The notes under the pieces: generated by a model
What the model was told of the DNA's origin: nothing
Databases searched by the model: none
Seen by the model: only the letters and a program-made list of their open reading frames with translations
Position numbers and translations under genes: made by a program
Shown: one piece after another, positions 25,145 through 35,059 of the stretch
Layout of the letters: the number at the start of each line of letters is the position of its first letter
Position numbering within the stretch: position 1 is the stretch's first letter
NCBI GenBank assembly: GCA_965200355.1
Contig: OZ241351.1
Span: 62,001 to 126,000 of the forward strand
DNA: 64,000 nt
Direction of reading: 5' to 3'
Source: Bin18 sp965200355
Lineage (GTDB): Bacteria; Desulfobacterota; Binatia; Bin18

Positions 25145-25759
25145 CTACCTCTTTGGGGCCTGCCCGAACGATCCGCTGCCGGAGTCCAGAAACGCCTGTT
25201 CTTCCGGGGTGGACGTTCGTCCGAGCAGAACGTTCCGGTGCGGAAAGCGACCGAAGCGCTGAATAATGGACAGATGCTTGCGGGCCGAGCCTTGCAAATT
25301 TTCAACCAGCGCCGTCCACTCCGTAGGCGCGGTCGCCAGTATGGCCTCCCCTCGGCGCACCGATTCTTCTTGAAGGGCCAAGTCCTCGGCGTGCTGGAAG
25401 GGCATCAGACAAAACAGTTGCTCCAGCGCGTGCAAAGAAGAGTCAAGACAACGCGCCAAACCGCGCGTGGCGACGCCTTGCGCCAAGGGGTCAGCCGCAA
25501 AGGCCGCGGCCGTGCCGCGATAGAGATTCCGCGGCAGTTGATCGAGTGCGATAATCAGCGCCAGCCAGCCACGAGGCTGAGACTCCCAGGACGCCAATCT
25601 GCCGGACTGAGCCTGCCTGACGAGGCCGGCAAAACGGGTGCGGATGATGGCATCGGTTTCGGGTGCGGCCTGAAACCAAAAAAGATAGCGCTCTTCGGCC
25701 TTGCGCGCGTCCGAGGCCGCGTCGGCAAACCAGAACTGAAGCAGATGTTCGGGGTCCAT
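25145..25759 (-). CDS. DUF924 family protein
   Basis: 204 residues, helical (TPR-like fold). It begins with LLQFWFADAA and contains the hallmark LIIALDQLPRNLYRGTAAAF, LFCLMPFQHAEDL and FGRFPHRNVLLGR. The biochemical role is not established. It is the last gene of the leftward run with rpiA (12-bp gap). Confidence 0.9.
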   Translation of the reverse strand: MDPEHLLQFWFADAASDARKAEERYLFWFQAAPETDAIIRTRFAGLVRQAQSGRLASWESQPRGWLALIIALDQLPRNLYRGTAAAFAADPLAQGVATRGLARCLDSSLHALEQLFCLMPFQHAEDLALQEESVRRGEAILATAPTEWTALVENLQGSARKHLSIIQRFGRFPHRNVLLGRTSTPEEQAFLDSGSGSFGQAPKR

Positions 25760-25770
25760 AGGCGTCCGGC

Positions 25771-26433
25771 TTATCTATTTGACGAGAGAACCCTGACCGT
25801 CTCCCCGTCTTGAACCAGCACGGTGGGGTTCATCCCCACAAACAGCCCGGTGCCAACAACGCCAGGAATGGAGAGGAGGCGGTGCTCAAATGCCACGGGC
25901 TGGGCAATCGGACCAATCGCGCAGTCAATCAGGGCGTTTCCGTTATCAGAGACAAACGGCCCGGATTCGGTCTGCCGTGGGGTGGGCTCGCAAGCCAAGG
26001 CACGGAGCCGCCGGCAGCAGGGCGCAAGCCCGAACGGCACCACCTCAACCGGCAGTCTGCCCCGCTCTCCGAGCGCTGAGACCAGCTTTTCAGCGCCCAC
26101 CAACACAATAAATTGCTGGGCTGCCGCGGCCACGATTTTTTCGCGCACCAGGGCTCCGCCATAGCCTTTGATCAGGTTCCGGTCGGGATCAACCTCATCC
26201 GCCCCATCGACAGCAATATCAATCGTCTCAACAGCGTCAAAAGTCGTCAGGGGAATGCCAAGCTCCTGGGCGAGAGCCCGCGTGGCCTGGGAGGTCGGAA
26301 TCCCACGAATGCGTAAGCCGGCGTGGACCCGAGCGCCCAGCGCGCGCACAAAGGCGCTTGCGGCCCGGCCCGTGCCCAGACCGACAACATCTCCGTCTTT
26401 CACCAATTCGAGGGCGCGTTCAGTGATGGTCAT
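25771..26433 (-). CDS. rpiA: Ribose-5-phosphate isomerase A
   Basis: 220 residues, normal size. It has VGLGTGRAASAF (phosphate/ribose loop), VDGADEVDP with the catalytic Asp pair, IKGYGGALVREKIVA and a Lys-containing AEKLVSALG segment. It interconverts ribose-5-phosphate and ribulose-5-phosphate in the non-oxidative pentose phosphate pathway. It lies 29 bp after the transaldolase-isomerase gene on the same strand, so the sugar-phosphate enzymes form an operon. Confidence 0.94.
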   Translation of the reverse strand: MTITERALELVKDGDVVGLGTGRAASAFVRALGARVHAGLRIRGIPTSQATRALAQELGIPLTTFDAVETIDIAVDGADEVDPDRNLIKGYGGALVREKIVAAAAQQFIVLVGAEKLVSALGERGRLPVEVVPFGLAPCCRRLRALACEPTPRQTESGPFVSDNGNALIDCAIGPIAQPVAFEHRLLSIPGVVGTGLFVGMNPTVLVQDGETVRVLSSNR

Positions 26434-26462
26434 ACCGTGCTCTGCTGGGTCAGGACAGACCG

Positions 26463-29327
26463 CTAGGCCAGGGCTTGCCTGATGGTCTCTCGTAAGGTGT
26501 GCAAGCCGGCGAGTACGTCCGGTCCGAGGTGAACGCGCAGCACGCGCCGGCCCCGTTCGGCCAGCACCGCAAAGTCGCCCTGGGCTTGAAAGTCTTTCAG
26601 CCGGCCAAAACTGTAATTTTGACCGGGAATGGCGAGGTCATGGGCATCGTCTGACGTAATCTGAAGGAACACCCCGGAGTTGGGACCGCCCTTATGCAAC
26701 TGGCCGGTGGAATGCAGGAAGCGCGGCCCAAAGCCAAGGGTGGTGGCGACTTGCTTCGCGTCCCGGACATCGCGGCGCAGGGCCTGCAACGCGGCGCGGG
26801 TTTCCTGGTTCATTTCAAGATAGGCGTTGAGCGCAAAATAATCGCCGGCCCGAAGCCGCCCGAGGTGGGCACCAAGCACGGCCACCGCGTCCTGGCCGGC
26901 CGCCACGGCTTGCAGGGCGTGCGTATTAGCGGCGTCGGCGAAGAAGCGCAGCCCCCGGTCTGCGAGAAAAGGCGTCGCGGCCGGCGCGTGGCCGGTCTCT
27001 TCAAACGCCGCGGTCAGTTGTCGGGTCGCCCTTTTGCTGGCTTCGACGTCGGGCTGATTAAAAGCGTGAACCCCGAGCAGGGCGCTGGCCACCGCGGTAG
27101 CCATTGCCCAGCGAAAAAACTCCTGACCAAGACTGAGCCTATCTTCAAGGCTGATGCGCACAACCGGCTGACCGGCTTTTTCGAGATCGTCCAGGCGAGT
27201 GTCCTGCTCAGCCGCCGGCGCGCTGTTGAGCCGAATATAGATGAAGAGCCGGTCCCGCCCATAGACTTCGGGCCGGCCCAGCGGCTCGGCGTCGATGGGA
27301 ATCAGCCCGTGGCCCTCCTTGCCAGTTGATTCGGCGATGAGCTGTTCCAGCCACGCGCCCAAGCCGTCAAGGCCCGGTGAGGTGACAAGCGTCACTTTGT
27401 CTCGGCCGTGGTGCGCCAGGGTGCCCATAATAATGCCCAGCCTGACACCCGGATTGACCTCGGGCGGAACACTGGCCGAGCAGGCCTGGACCATCAGGGC
27501 AGAGCGGTCCAGAAAACGCTGTACATCAATGCCCATCAGCGCGGCGGGGACCAGGCCAAAATTCGACAGGGCCGCATACCGTCCGCCGATGCTGGGCACT
27601 CCCGGCAGGATGGCCCGGAACCGCCGGTGTCTGGCCTGCTGTTGGAGTGGGCTGGCCGGGTCAGTGATCGCGATAAACCGCGCGCCAGCCCGGTCCGCGC
27701 CAAGCGCCTGGGCCAACTGGTCAAAGAAGTAGTGCGTCAAGACCGTCGGTTCGGTTGTCCGGCCCGACTTTGAAGACACAAGACACAGCGTCTTCCTGGG
27801 GTCAATTTTTTGCGCATATGCGCGGATTTGGGCCGGGACGGTTGAGTCAAGCACGAGGAGTTCGGGCCAGCCGTCGAGCACGCCAAAGGTGCGTTTCAGG
27901 ACCTCGGGGCATAAACTTGACCCGCCCATGCCAAGCAGGAGTATATGCCGAATATCGTCGGCCCTGATTTCTTCGGCGAGCTGCACCAGGGGACGGAGGT
28001 TGGTGCGTTGCGCTTCCACAATATCGAGCCAGCCAAGCCAGTCGTCCTCATCCTGGCCCGACCAGAGCGCGGGGTCCTTCTGCCACAAGCGCCGGACTTT
28101 TCCCTGTGTCCGCCAGTCTTTCAGCTTGGCGTCAATGCGAGCGGAAGCGCCAGCCAGATGAGAGGTCTGTTGGGCGAATGCCCTGCCCAGCAGGGCTTGG
28201 CGCTTGCGTTCGATGGAACTGAGCAGGGAGTCAAACGGTTCAACGAATTTCCGTACACCTTCGTCCAGGAGTTGGGCGGTGGCGGCGGGTAAAGACACGC
28301 CGACCTCGGCCACAGTGCGGATGATAGTCCGGGCGGCCTCTATATTGTCTTCCCAGTTGGCGGTCAGGCGTGGCTCGGCCCGGCCTTCATCACGAAAGGC
28401 CGCAAAGGTTTCAGCCGGGAGGGTATTAACGGTATCCGGGCCAATCAGTTCGTCAACATACAGCGTTTTGGCATAGCGTGGATTTTTCGTGCTCGTACTG
28501 GCCCAGAGGAGGCGTTGCGGGCGGGCACCGTGTGCTTCGAGGGCGCGCCAGCGTTCGCTGGCCAGCAGGTTTTTATACGTTGCATAGGCAATTTTTGCGT
28601 TCGCAATGGCGACTTTCCCGAGCAGACCTGCGAGCTTGGCCTTTTGCTCGGCCCGGTCCGCGGTCTCAAGAGCCTGGCTGAGTTTTTCGTCGATCAGGGT
28701 GTCGATACGGCTGATGAAAAAGCTGGCGACACTCGCCACGGTACTCAGGTTCCCGCCCTTTTGGGCGCGTTGCTCCAGGCCGTCCAGGTAGGCCCCAGCC
28801 ACCGCTTCATACGCTTCGACCGCAAAGAGCAGGGTCACATTGATATTGATCCCCTCACCGATCAACTGAGCGATGGCCGGCACGCCGGCTTGGGTGGCCG
28901 GCACCTTAATCATGACATTATCCCGATCAACCAGTGCGTACAGACGCCGGGCTTCTTGAAGAGTGCCTTGCGTGTCATGGGCCAGATGGGGAGAGACTTC
29001 AAGGCTGACATAACCGTCTTTGCCCTCGGTTTTCCGGTAGACTGCACGCAACACGTCCGCGGCCATGCGGATGTCTTGAATCGCCAGACGCTCATAGACG
29101 TCCAGGGCTGACCCGACCCCCTGTTCGACCAGGGCCTGCATGGGTTGATCGTAATCGGCACTCCCGGTCAGCGCCTTCTCAAAAATGGCCGGGTTTGACG
29201 TGATGCCCAGCAGGCCGTCCTGCTCAACCAGAGCCTGGAGATCCCCGGAAGTGATGAGGCTGCGGTGGATATTGTCATACCAGATACTTTGCCCCCATTG
29301 CTGGACAGCAACCAATGGATTTTCCAT
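26463..29327 (-). CDS. tal-pgi: Bifunctional transaldolase / glucose-6-phosphate isomerase
   Basis: 954 residues, a known fusion. The N-terminal ~370 residues are transaldolase: GITSNPAIFEKAL, VSLEVSPHLAHDT, NVMIKVPATQAGVPAI with the Schiff-base Lys, and ASTSTKNPRY. The remainder is glucose-6-phosphate isomerase: LLGMGGSSLCPEVL, LVSSKSGRTTEP and a C-terminal sugar-phosphate segment. It links glycolysis with the pentose phosphate pathway. The ATG at 29327, with AGGAAG upstream, is preferred; the frame is open to 29387. Confidence 0.94.
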   Translation of the reverse strand: MENPLVAVQQWGQSIWYDNIHRSLITSGDLQALVEQDGLLGITSNPAIFEKALTGSADYDQPMQALVEQGVGSALDVYERLAIQDIRMAADVLRAVYRKTEGKDGYVSLEVSPHLAHDTQGTLQEARRLYALVDRDNVMIKVPATQAGVPAIAQLIGEGININVTLLFAVEAYEAVAGAYLDGLEQRAQKGGNLSTVASVASFFISRIDTLIDEKLSQALETADRAEQKAKLAGLLGKVAIANAKIAYATYKNLLASERWRALEAHGARPQRLLWASTSTKNPRYAKTLYVDELIGPDTVNTLPAETFAAFRDEGRAEPRLTANWEDNIEAARTIIRTVAEVGVSLPAATAQLLDEGVRKFVEPFDSLLSSIERKRQALLGRAFAQQTSHLAGASARIDAKLKDWRTQGKVRRLWQKDPALWSGQDEDDWLGWLDIVEAQRTNLRPLVQLAEEIRADDIRHILLLGMGGSSLCPEVLKRTFGVLDGWPELLVLDSTVPAQIRAYAQKIDPRKTLCLVSSKSGRTTEPTVLTHYFFDQLAQALGADRAGARFIAITDPASPLQQQARHRRFRAILPGVPSIGGRYAALSNFGLVPAALMGIDVQRFLDRSALMVQACSASVPPEVNPGVRLGIIMGTLAHHGRDKVTLVTSPGLDGLGAWLEQLIAESTGKEGHGLIPIDAEPLGRPEVYGRDRLFIYIRLNSAPAAEQDTRLDDLEKAGQPVVRISLEDRLSLGQEFFRWAMATAVASALLGVHAFNQPDVEASKRATRQLTAAFEETGHAPAATPFLADRGLRFFADAANTHALQAVAAGQDAVAVLGAHLGRLRAGDYFALNAYLEMNQETRAALQALRRDVRDAKQVATTLGFGPRFLHSTGQLHKGGPNSGVFLQITSDDAHDLAIPGQNYSFGRLKDFQAQGDFAVLAERGRRVLRVHLGPDVLAGLHTLRETIRQALA

Positions 29328-29387
29328 GCTCTTCCTCATATTCATCCGCCCTACGAGACGGGTCCCGCTCCAAGGCTCTCCAGGCAC

Positions 29388-29927
29388 TCAATCCGGCGGC
29401 TCGGATTGTGCGCCCGCGGCCCGCGCGAGCCGGGCTTCGGGCTGAGAGACGGCCTGGGGACGGTCGCGACGTGCGTCAACGATACAGAAAAACCCAAAGG
29501 GCTCAGCGTCGTCAGCCAGAAATTGATGCGGGGTCCAGGGCGCGACATAGACGGTATCGAGCGCCTGCATCTCCCAGGCGCGGTCGTTGAGCACCACCCG
29601 CCCCTGCCCGCGCACAGCAATCACCACATGCGCGTGGGCGTGTTTCTCCAAGCTGGAGTAGCCGCCCGGTTCGATTTCAAAATAGCGCAGGTGAAAGCCG
29701 GTCTTTTCGGCCTGTTTGCCGACCAGAACCTGGCGAACAATGCTTTTCCATTCTCGTCCCGCTGCCTGTCCTTGCTTATAGGCTTCGCATTCGACTGCGG
29801 ACCAGGTGTACGGGGCGTGGCCTGTTTGCGCCCGCAGGAAACGAATGCCGGGAGCGGACACGGCCCCCCTTTTCCCGTGTGGGGGCTGCCGAGCAAAACG
29901 AGGCGGGGGCAAAATGGCCTTCCTCAA
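29388..29927 (-). CDS. Cupin-domain protein
   Basis: 179 residues with one cupin barrel. FEIEPGGYSSLEKHAHAHVVIAV is the metal-binding motif 1 (His and Glu ligands), and YVAPWTPHQFLAD is motif 2. The start is a TTG at 29927 that overlaps the stop of the alcohol dehydrogenase gene (TTGA), so it is translationally coupled. Possible sugar-phosphate isomerase or sensor; the exact role is unknown. Confidence 0.85.
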   Translation of the reverse strand: MRKAILPPPRFARQPPHGKRGAVSAPGIRFLRAQTGHAPYTWSAVECEAYKQGQAAGREWKSIVRQVLVGKQAEKTGFHLRYFEIEPGGYSSLEKHAHAHVVIAVRGQGRVVLNDRAWEMQALDTVYVAPWTPHQFLADDAEPFGFFCIVDARRDRPQAVSQPEARLARAAGAQSEPPD

Positions 29928-30970
29928 CCAAACTCAATAATCGTCTTGAGTGAGTCCCGGGCTTCAGCCGCAGTGCGATAGGCCGTGTGGAGTTGGGCAA
30001 ACGGAAAACGATGGGTGATGAATTGCTCAGCCGTAATGACGCCGGCCTGCACCAACCGCAACGCCTCGCGGGTATCGTTCGGTCCACACGAATAGCTGGG
30101 GATCAGCCGGACCTCGTTGAAGTACAGATCGTGGGGCGAGAGCGTCAGCCTATCCTCCGGTTTACTGGCCGTAAACAGCACCACGGTTCCGCCTTTGGCC
30201 GCACACCGCAGACCAAGCTGCATGGCTTCAATCGAACCCGGTCCGACAATGACGACCTCGGCCATCTCGCCCTGGGTATATTCCCGCAGCGCGTCCTCAA
30301 TAGTGCCGGCTTCCACTTTGTGCGGATTCAGCGCAAGGTCGGCTCCAAGCTCACGTGCCTTTGTACAGCGGTATGGGACGAAATCCGTGCCAATAATGGT
30401 GCGCGCCCCGGCGTGTTTGGCCAGGGCGACGTGCAACTGCCCCATGATGCCGAGTCCAATCACCAGGACGCTATCGCCGGCCTGAAACCCAGAGCGCCGC
30501 AGGGACTTGACCGCGCAGGCCGTGGGTTCGACCAGAGAGCCAGCCGCAAACGACATCGTATCAGGCAGGCGTAAGGTATCCCCGGACACATTTTCCTTGG
30601 GGACAACGAAGTATTCAGCCATGCCGCCGGGAATAATTTTTGTTGCCCGCCACGTTGGGCATTGGACAAACTCGCCGCGTTGACACACCCGGCACGCAAA
30701 ACACGGCGCGTGATGATGGACAAAGACCCGGTCGCCGGGCTGCACGTCTTCCACGCCCGCGCCGATTTCAACGATCTCCCCCGCCGGCTCATGCCCAAAC
30801 ACCAGCGGGGCCTTTTTCTTCATATACCAGCCCATCACATCGCCCGAGCAAATGCCGCACGTCCGCGTCTTCACCAGCGCCTCACCCGGCCCGACCGGGG
30901 GGATAGGGGCGTCTTCAAAGCGAATATCGGTGGCGTCGTACAAACGAGCGACCTTCATCGTGGACATCAT
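29924..30970 (-). CDS. Zinc-dependent alcohol dehydrogenase family protein
   Basis: 348-residue medium-chain dehydrogenase. The catalytic zinc site includes C of TCGICSGDV and H-E of FGHEPAGEI. The structural-zinc Cys cluster is CFACRVCQRGEFVQC, with three Cys in close spacing and a fourth after. The NAD fold is VIGLGIMGQLHVALAK. It resembles sorbitol or threonine dehydrogenases. The ATG at 30970 has AGAAGGA upstream. It lies between the radical SAM gene and the coupled cupin gene. Confidence 0.9.
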   Translation of the reverse strand: MMSTMKVARLYDATDIRFEDAPIPPVGPGEALVKTRTCGICSGDVMGWYMKKKAPLVFGHEPAGEIVEIGAGVEDVQPGDRVFVHHHAPCFACRVCQRGEFVQCPTWRATKIIPGGMAEYFVVPKENVSGDTLRLPDTMSFAAGSLVEPTACAVKSLRRSGFQAGDSVLVIGLGIMGQLHVALAKHAGARTIIGTDFVPYRCTKARELGADLALNPHKVEAGTIEDALREYTQGEMAEVVIVGPGSIEAMQLGLRCAAKGGTVVLFTASKPEDRLTLSPHDLYFNEVRLIPSYSCGPNDTREALRLVQAGVITAEQFITHRFPFAQLHTAYRTAAEARDSLKTIIEFG

Positions 30971-31002
30971 ACGGGGCGTTTCCTTCTGCGGGCGGGCGGC
31001 GC

Positions 31003-32001
31003 TCAGGCTGCCAGCAGCCACTTGGCCATGCGGAGCATATCCTGCGGGCTCTCGGGCAGTTTGCGCATGACCGAGGCTTCAAAGCCGGAGTGCATGAGAC
31101 AATTCTGACACAAGGCGTCTTCGCGTTTTTCCCAGTAGTCCCAATCTACCCCGTTCCAGAACTCGTCCCAGGTCTGGTAGTATTTCTTGCCAATCAAATA
31201 GCACGGGTCCTTCCAGCCAAAGGGTGTCCGGGTGACATTGCCCCACGGCGTACACGGATAGTCGCGCTCGCCGGCGGCAAATTCGAGAAACAGCGGCGTG
31301 AGCGAGACCTTGTAGCGCTCGGACAGTTTCAGCACCTGTTTGAACTTCTGATGAATCTCGTTCCGATACAGAAAATGATTCGTCTTCAGCGCCTCGTAAT
31401 GATAGCCGGGCGAGATCATAATGCCGTCCACGCCAAGCCCGGTCAGCATTGCGCACATCTCTTCGATCTCGTCCATGCTGGTTTCGCGGAAGACCGTCGT
31501 GTTGGTACACATAGCGTAGCCAAGCTGTTTGCCGAGCTTGAGCATTTCAATCGCCTTGTCAAAGACGCCAGGCTTGGCGCACACAAAGTCATGCGTCTCG
31601 CGCATCCCATCCAGATGCACGTTGATGGACAGGCGCTTATGCGGTTTGCCGGTCTTGTAAAATCGCTCCAGTAAAATCCCGTTGGTACACAGATAGATAT
31701 GGCGCTTGCGGTCGATAATCCCTTCGACCAGTTCCGGCAGCTCAGGATACACCGTGGGTTCTCCGCCACAAATCGACACCACCGGCGCACCGGACTGCTC
31801 TACCGCCTCAAAGCAGTCTTCCAAAGAGAGCCGGTCCTTGAGGTCGCCCTGGTGCCGTTCCGGCGTACACCCCACACAGGCCAGATTACAGGTGTATAAA
31901 GGCTCAAGCATAAGGACGACGGGGTAACGGGACTGGCCGCGCAGCTTGTTCTTGAGCTGCCACTTCATCATGTCGGTCGTGATATGTAAGGGAAATCGCA
32001 T
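31003..32001 (-). CDS. HpnH-like radical SAM protein
   Basis: 332 residues. The [4Fe-4S] motif is C38-x3-C42-x2-C45 (CNLACVGC). The surrounding YPVVLMLEPLYTCNLAC, APVVSICGGEPTVYPE and SINVHLDGMRETHD closely match HpnH, which adds a 5'-deoxyadenosyl group to diploptene to make adenosylhopane. The C-terminal cluster CQNCLMHSGFEAS is also typical. No squalene-hopene cyclase or other hopanoid genes lie nearby, so the substrate could differ. First gene of the leftward run ending at 25145. Confidence 0.82.
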   Translation of the reverse strand: MRFPLHITTDMMKWQLKNKLRGQSRYPVVLMLEPLYTCNLACVGCTPERHQGDLKDRLSLEDCFEAVEQSGAPVVSICGGEPTVYPELPELVEGIIDRKRHIYLCTNGILLERFYKTGKPHKRLSINVHLDGMRETHDFVCAKPGVFDKAIEMLKLGKQLGYAMCTNTTVFRETSMDEIEEMCAMLTGLGVDGIMISPGYHYEALKTNHFLYRNEIHQKFKQVLKLSERYKVSLTPLFLEFAAGERDYPCTPWGNVTRTPFGWKDPCYLIGKKYYQTWDEFWNGVDWDYWEKREDALCQNCLMHSGFEASVMRKLPESPQDMLRMAKWLLAA

Positions 32002-32285
32002 ACTGTACCTCTGGCTTGTCGGGCCGTTTGGCCCCTGGGTCTCACCGGCTGACCGTTTGGTCAGGGGATATTACCGAGCCGTATCTCGGCTCGCAAGAGG
32101 GAAAAGCGGTCGTCTCTCAGCGTGTCCTTTTCCGCCCTTGCCTCCCACGCCGTTTTCCTTTACCTAGGCACCCTACGCCTACTTCCCCCCTGTGAAGGGG
32201 GCATAAGGGGGTTCTTCCTTACCGGGAGCGCGGGCATCCTGCCCACAAAGGAGTCCCCCCTTGACAGCATAAAGGAGAGACTACG
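32002..32285. other. Intergenic region with dispersed palindromic repeat
   Basis: Together with the tiny ORFs to 32370, this separates the HpnH-like gene from the surface-protein gene. It holds a GC-rich palindrome at about 32184-32212 (CCCCCCTGTGAAGGGGG). It also holds GAGCGCGGGCATCCTGCCC at 32227-32244, which matches the repeats at 19517-19652 and 35078-35213. TTGACA occurs at 32261-32266 without a clear -10 box. AAAGGAG at about 32270 serves the ATG at 32286. Confidence 0.6.
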
Positions 32286-32374
32286 ATGGACTTCAGCCCT
32301 CAGCCCTCAGCCCTCAGCCCTCAGCCCTCAGACGAGGTGCGAGCATGAGCCGGTCAGACGAGGCCCGAGCATGA
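32286..32374 (+). promoter_or_regulatory. Nested tiny leader ORFs joined by ATGA overlaps upstream of the surface-protein gene
   Basis: An AAGGAG-preceded ATG at 32286 opens a 20-codon frame ending at TGA 32346-32348. This overlaps an ATG at 32345 that opens a 9-codon frame ending 32372-32374, which in turn overlaps the ATG of the main gene at 32371. The arrangement would couple translation through two tiny ORFs. It was created by the tandem repeats listed next. Confidence 0.5.
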
Positions 32375-32380
32375 GCCGGC
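32294..32380. repeat. 7-bp (x5) and 26-bp (x2) tandem repeats
   Basis: CAGCCCT is repeated five times at 32294-32328. A 26-bp unit beginning CAGACGAGG and ending GAGCATGAGCCGG plus one base occurs at 32329-32354 and 32355-32380, with three mismatches. Neither unit length is a multiple of three, so a change of copy number shifts the frame of the leader. Confidence 0.85.
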
Positions 32381-35039
32381 TGCGGTCCGTACTCGTGGCC
32401 CTGTGCCTCATGCTGCCCCTGTTCGGGCTGAGCGTGCCCGAGGCCGCGGCCCAGATCTCGCCCAGCTTTTGCACCGGGGAGGACAGCCTGGCCGCTCAAG
32501 GTCCACCGGCCCGGAGTCTGGCTCTCCACCCACCTGCCCCGAGCCACCGGCGGCACCGGTGCGCTGACCTACAGCCTCAGGCCGGCCCTGCCGGCCGGCC
32601 TGACCTTCAACGCCGCCACCCGCCTGCTCAGCGGGTGGCCCACCACGCTGACTCGCGAGGACGCGACGCAAGCCGAGATCACCTACACCTACACCGTCAC
32701 CGACAGTGCAGGCAGAACCGACCGCCTCATCTTTACCCTTGCCGTCCGAGCCGTCGCCTTTCCCCGGCCCGTCTTGCGCGAGGCGGCTGATCGACGGCTG
32801 ACCCAGGTCTACGTCCAAAACGTCGCAATTGATCCCCTCATCCTGCCCGCCGCCGAGGGCGACGGTGATCTCATCTACAGCATCAGGCCGCCCCTGCCGG
32901 CCGGGCTGACCTTCGACCCCGACACCCGCACCCTGAGTGGCACGCCCACCACCCCCAGGGCGACATCACCTACACCCTGACCGCCACCGACGCTGACGGC
33001 AACACCGACCGCCTCACCCTGACCATCTCGGTCCAGCTGCTGGCCTTCCGGCAGCCCGTCGCCAATCAGATTTATGTCAAAGACACGCCCATCACCGACC
33101 TCGTCCTGCCCGAAGCCGAGGGCGGCGGCACGGTCACCTACACCCTGGTCCCCAGTCTCTCCAACGGAACGCTGGCCTTCGACGCCACCGACCTCACCAT
33201 CAGCGGCACGCCCGATACTATCCAGGACACCGCGTACACCCTGCAAGCGACCCGCGGGAGCACCACCGCCACCCGCACCTTCTACATCACCGTAGAGGCC
33301 GATGCTGTGACCGCCGACCGGGAGGCCCTGCTCGCCCTCTACGACGCCACCAGGGGGGCCACCTGCTGGGCAAGCAATACCAACTGGGACAGTGCGAATG
33401 CCCTTGGTGACTGGGAGGGTGTCACTACCAACGCTGCTGGCCGCGTGACCCACATCGAACTTCGTGAGAATCAGTTGACCGGCCCCCTGCCGGACGAGAT
33501 GGGCGTCCTGAGCAGCCTGGAGGAACTCTGGCTCAACAAAAACCAGTTGAGCGGCCCCATCCCAAGGAGGTCGGCAACTTGAGCAGCCTGGAGGATCTCT
33601 ATCTCCACACCAACCAGTTGAGCAGTCTCCCGTCCGAGCTGGGCAAGCTCAGCCGATTGTTTTGGCTCTATCTCCACAACAACCAATTGAGCGGCAGCAT
33701 TCCCGCCGAGTTGGGTCGCCTGACCAGCCTGACGCGGCTCTGGCTCCACCGCAACCAATTGAGCGGCGACATTCCCATCGAGTTACGCAGCCTGACCCGC
33801 CTGAGCAGCCTCGGCCTGGACTACAACGCGGCCACCCTCTGCCTGTCGGAAGATGTGCCAAACGATGCCGATGCCATGCGCACTTGGTACAACGGCAGCG
33901 GGCCGGAAGAGACCGTCGGCTTGTGCGGCACCACCGCCCCCGGTGAACTGGCCGTCACGCCCGTGGCCGGCGAGCCGGGGCGTCTCAGGGCCCGGTGGAC
34001 CGCGCCCACCAACCCGGACTTCACCCTTAACGGGTATCACGTCGAATACAGCCCAGACGGCGGGACGACCTGGACCGACCGGCAGACCGTCGCCGGCGAA
34101 AGCGCCCTGCTCAGCGGCCTGCCAGCGGGGTCTTATTACGTGCGGGTGCGGGCCGTGGGCGAAAGTCCCAACAATTCCATCGCGGATACCAACCGCCTCG
34201 GCACCCTGTGAAGCACGACCAGCACCGTCAGCGGCGCGGTCACGGTGATGCCGACCACCCTGATCGTGGAGGAGGCGGGCGAAGACACCTACACCATCGT
34301 CTTGGCGACCGAGCCCACCGGCCCGGTCACCGTCACCCCCATCTCCAGCGACACCACCATCGTCCGCGTCCTCACTGAATCACTGCTATTCACCGCCGAG
34401 GACTGGCAGACCCCCCAGACTGGGGAGGTGCAGGGCGTCAACGACGCTATCGACAACCCCAACGACCAGCGGGAGACCACCATTCAGCATATCGTCCGCG
34501 GCGGGGGGTATACTGATACCGTCCGCGCCATCGTCACCATGATCGTCCTCGATAATGATGACCCACTGCCACCGGCCCCACCGGCCCCTATCGACGACCG
34601 CACCGCCGCCACCCTCGAGATTCCCCCGGACGGCTCCGCTCAGAGTGGCGTTGGCCTGGTCTCCGGCTGGGCCTGCGCGGCCGACAGCGTGGAAGTGGAG
34701 TTTATTCCCGAAGCCGGCGCGTCCTGGCGCACCGAGGCCGCCTACGGCACCGACCGCCCCGACACCGCAGACGAGTGCGGCGATACCAACAACGGCTTCG
34801 GCTTACTACACAACTGGAACCGTTTAGGCGACGGCACCCACGAAGTCGTCGTGTGGCTGGATGGAGAAGAAGTTGGCCGACGGACCATTACCGTCACCAC
34901 CTTGGGCGAGGCATTCCCGCTGGGGCTGCGCGGCACCTATACGCTGGAGGACTTTCCGCGTGCCGGCGAGAGTGTGACCGTGGAGTGGCAGGAAGTGCAA
35001 CAGAACTTCGTGATAACGGACTGGATGGGAGCGGAGTAG
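32371..35039 (+). pseudogene. Large exported surface protein (putative Ig, leucine-rich repeat, fibronectin III), broken by frameshifts and a stop
   Basis: It starts MSRLRSVLVALCLMLPLFGL, a signal peptide ending AAA-Q. It continues in pieces: He_PIG/putative-Ig repeats (LPAGLTFNAATRLLSG and LPAGLTFDPDTRTLSG), a third such repeat, then leucine-rich repeats of the plant-like type (NQLSGPIP, NQLSGSIP, NQLSGDIP) from about 33440 to 33800. An FN3 domain (33950-34200), a Calx-beta-like segment (34250-34560) and a C-terminal domain follow. The frame changes between 32480 and 32549, at C run 32952-32956 and at C run 33561-33563. A TGA at 34209-34211 interrupts it. One extra C at each of the last two frame changes restores family sequence. 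Confidence 0.8.
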
Positions 35040-35059
35040 GGGCACCCCCCTGGGGGCCC

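Noticed and set aside
32290..32330. CRISPR-like array of short repeats
   Set aside because: The units are 7 bp and contiguous without spacers; this is a simple tandem repeat.
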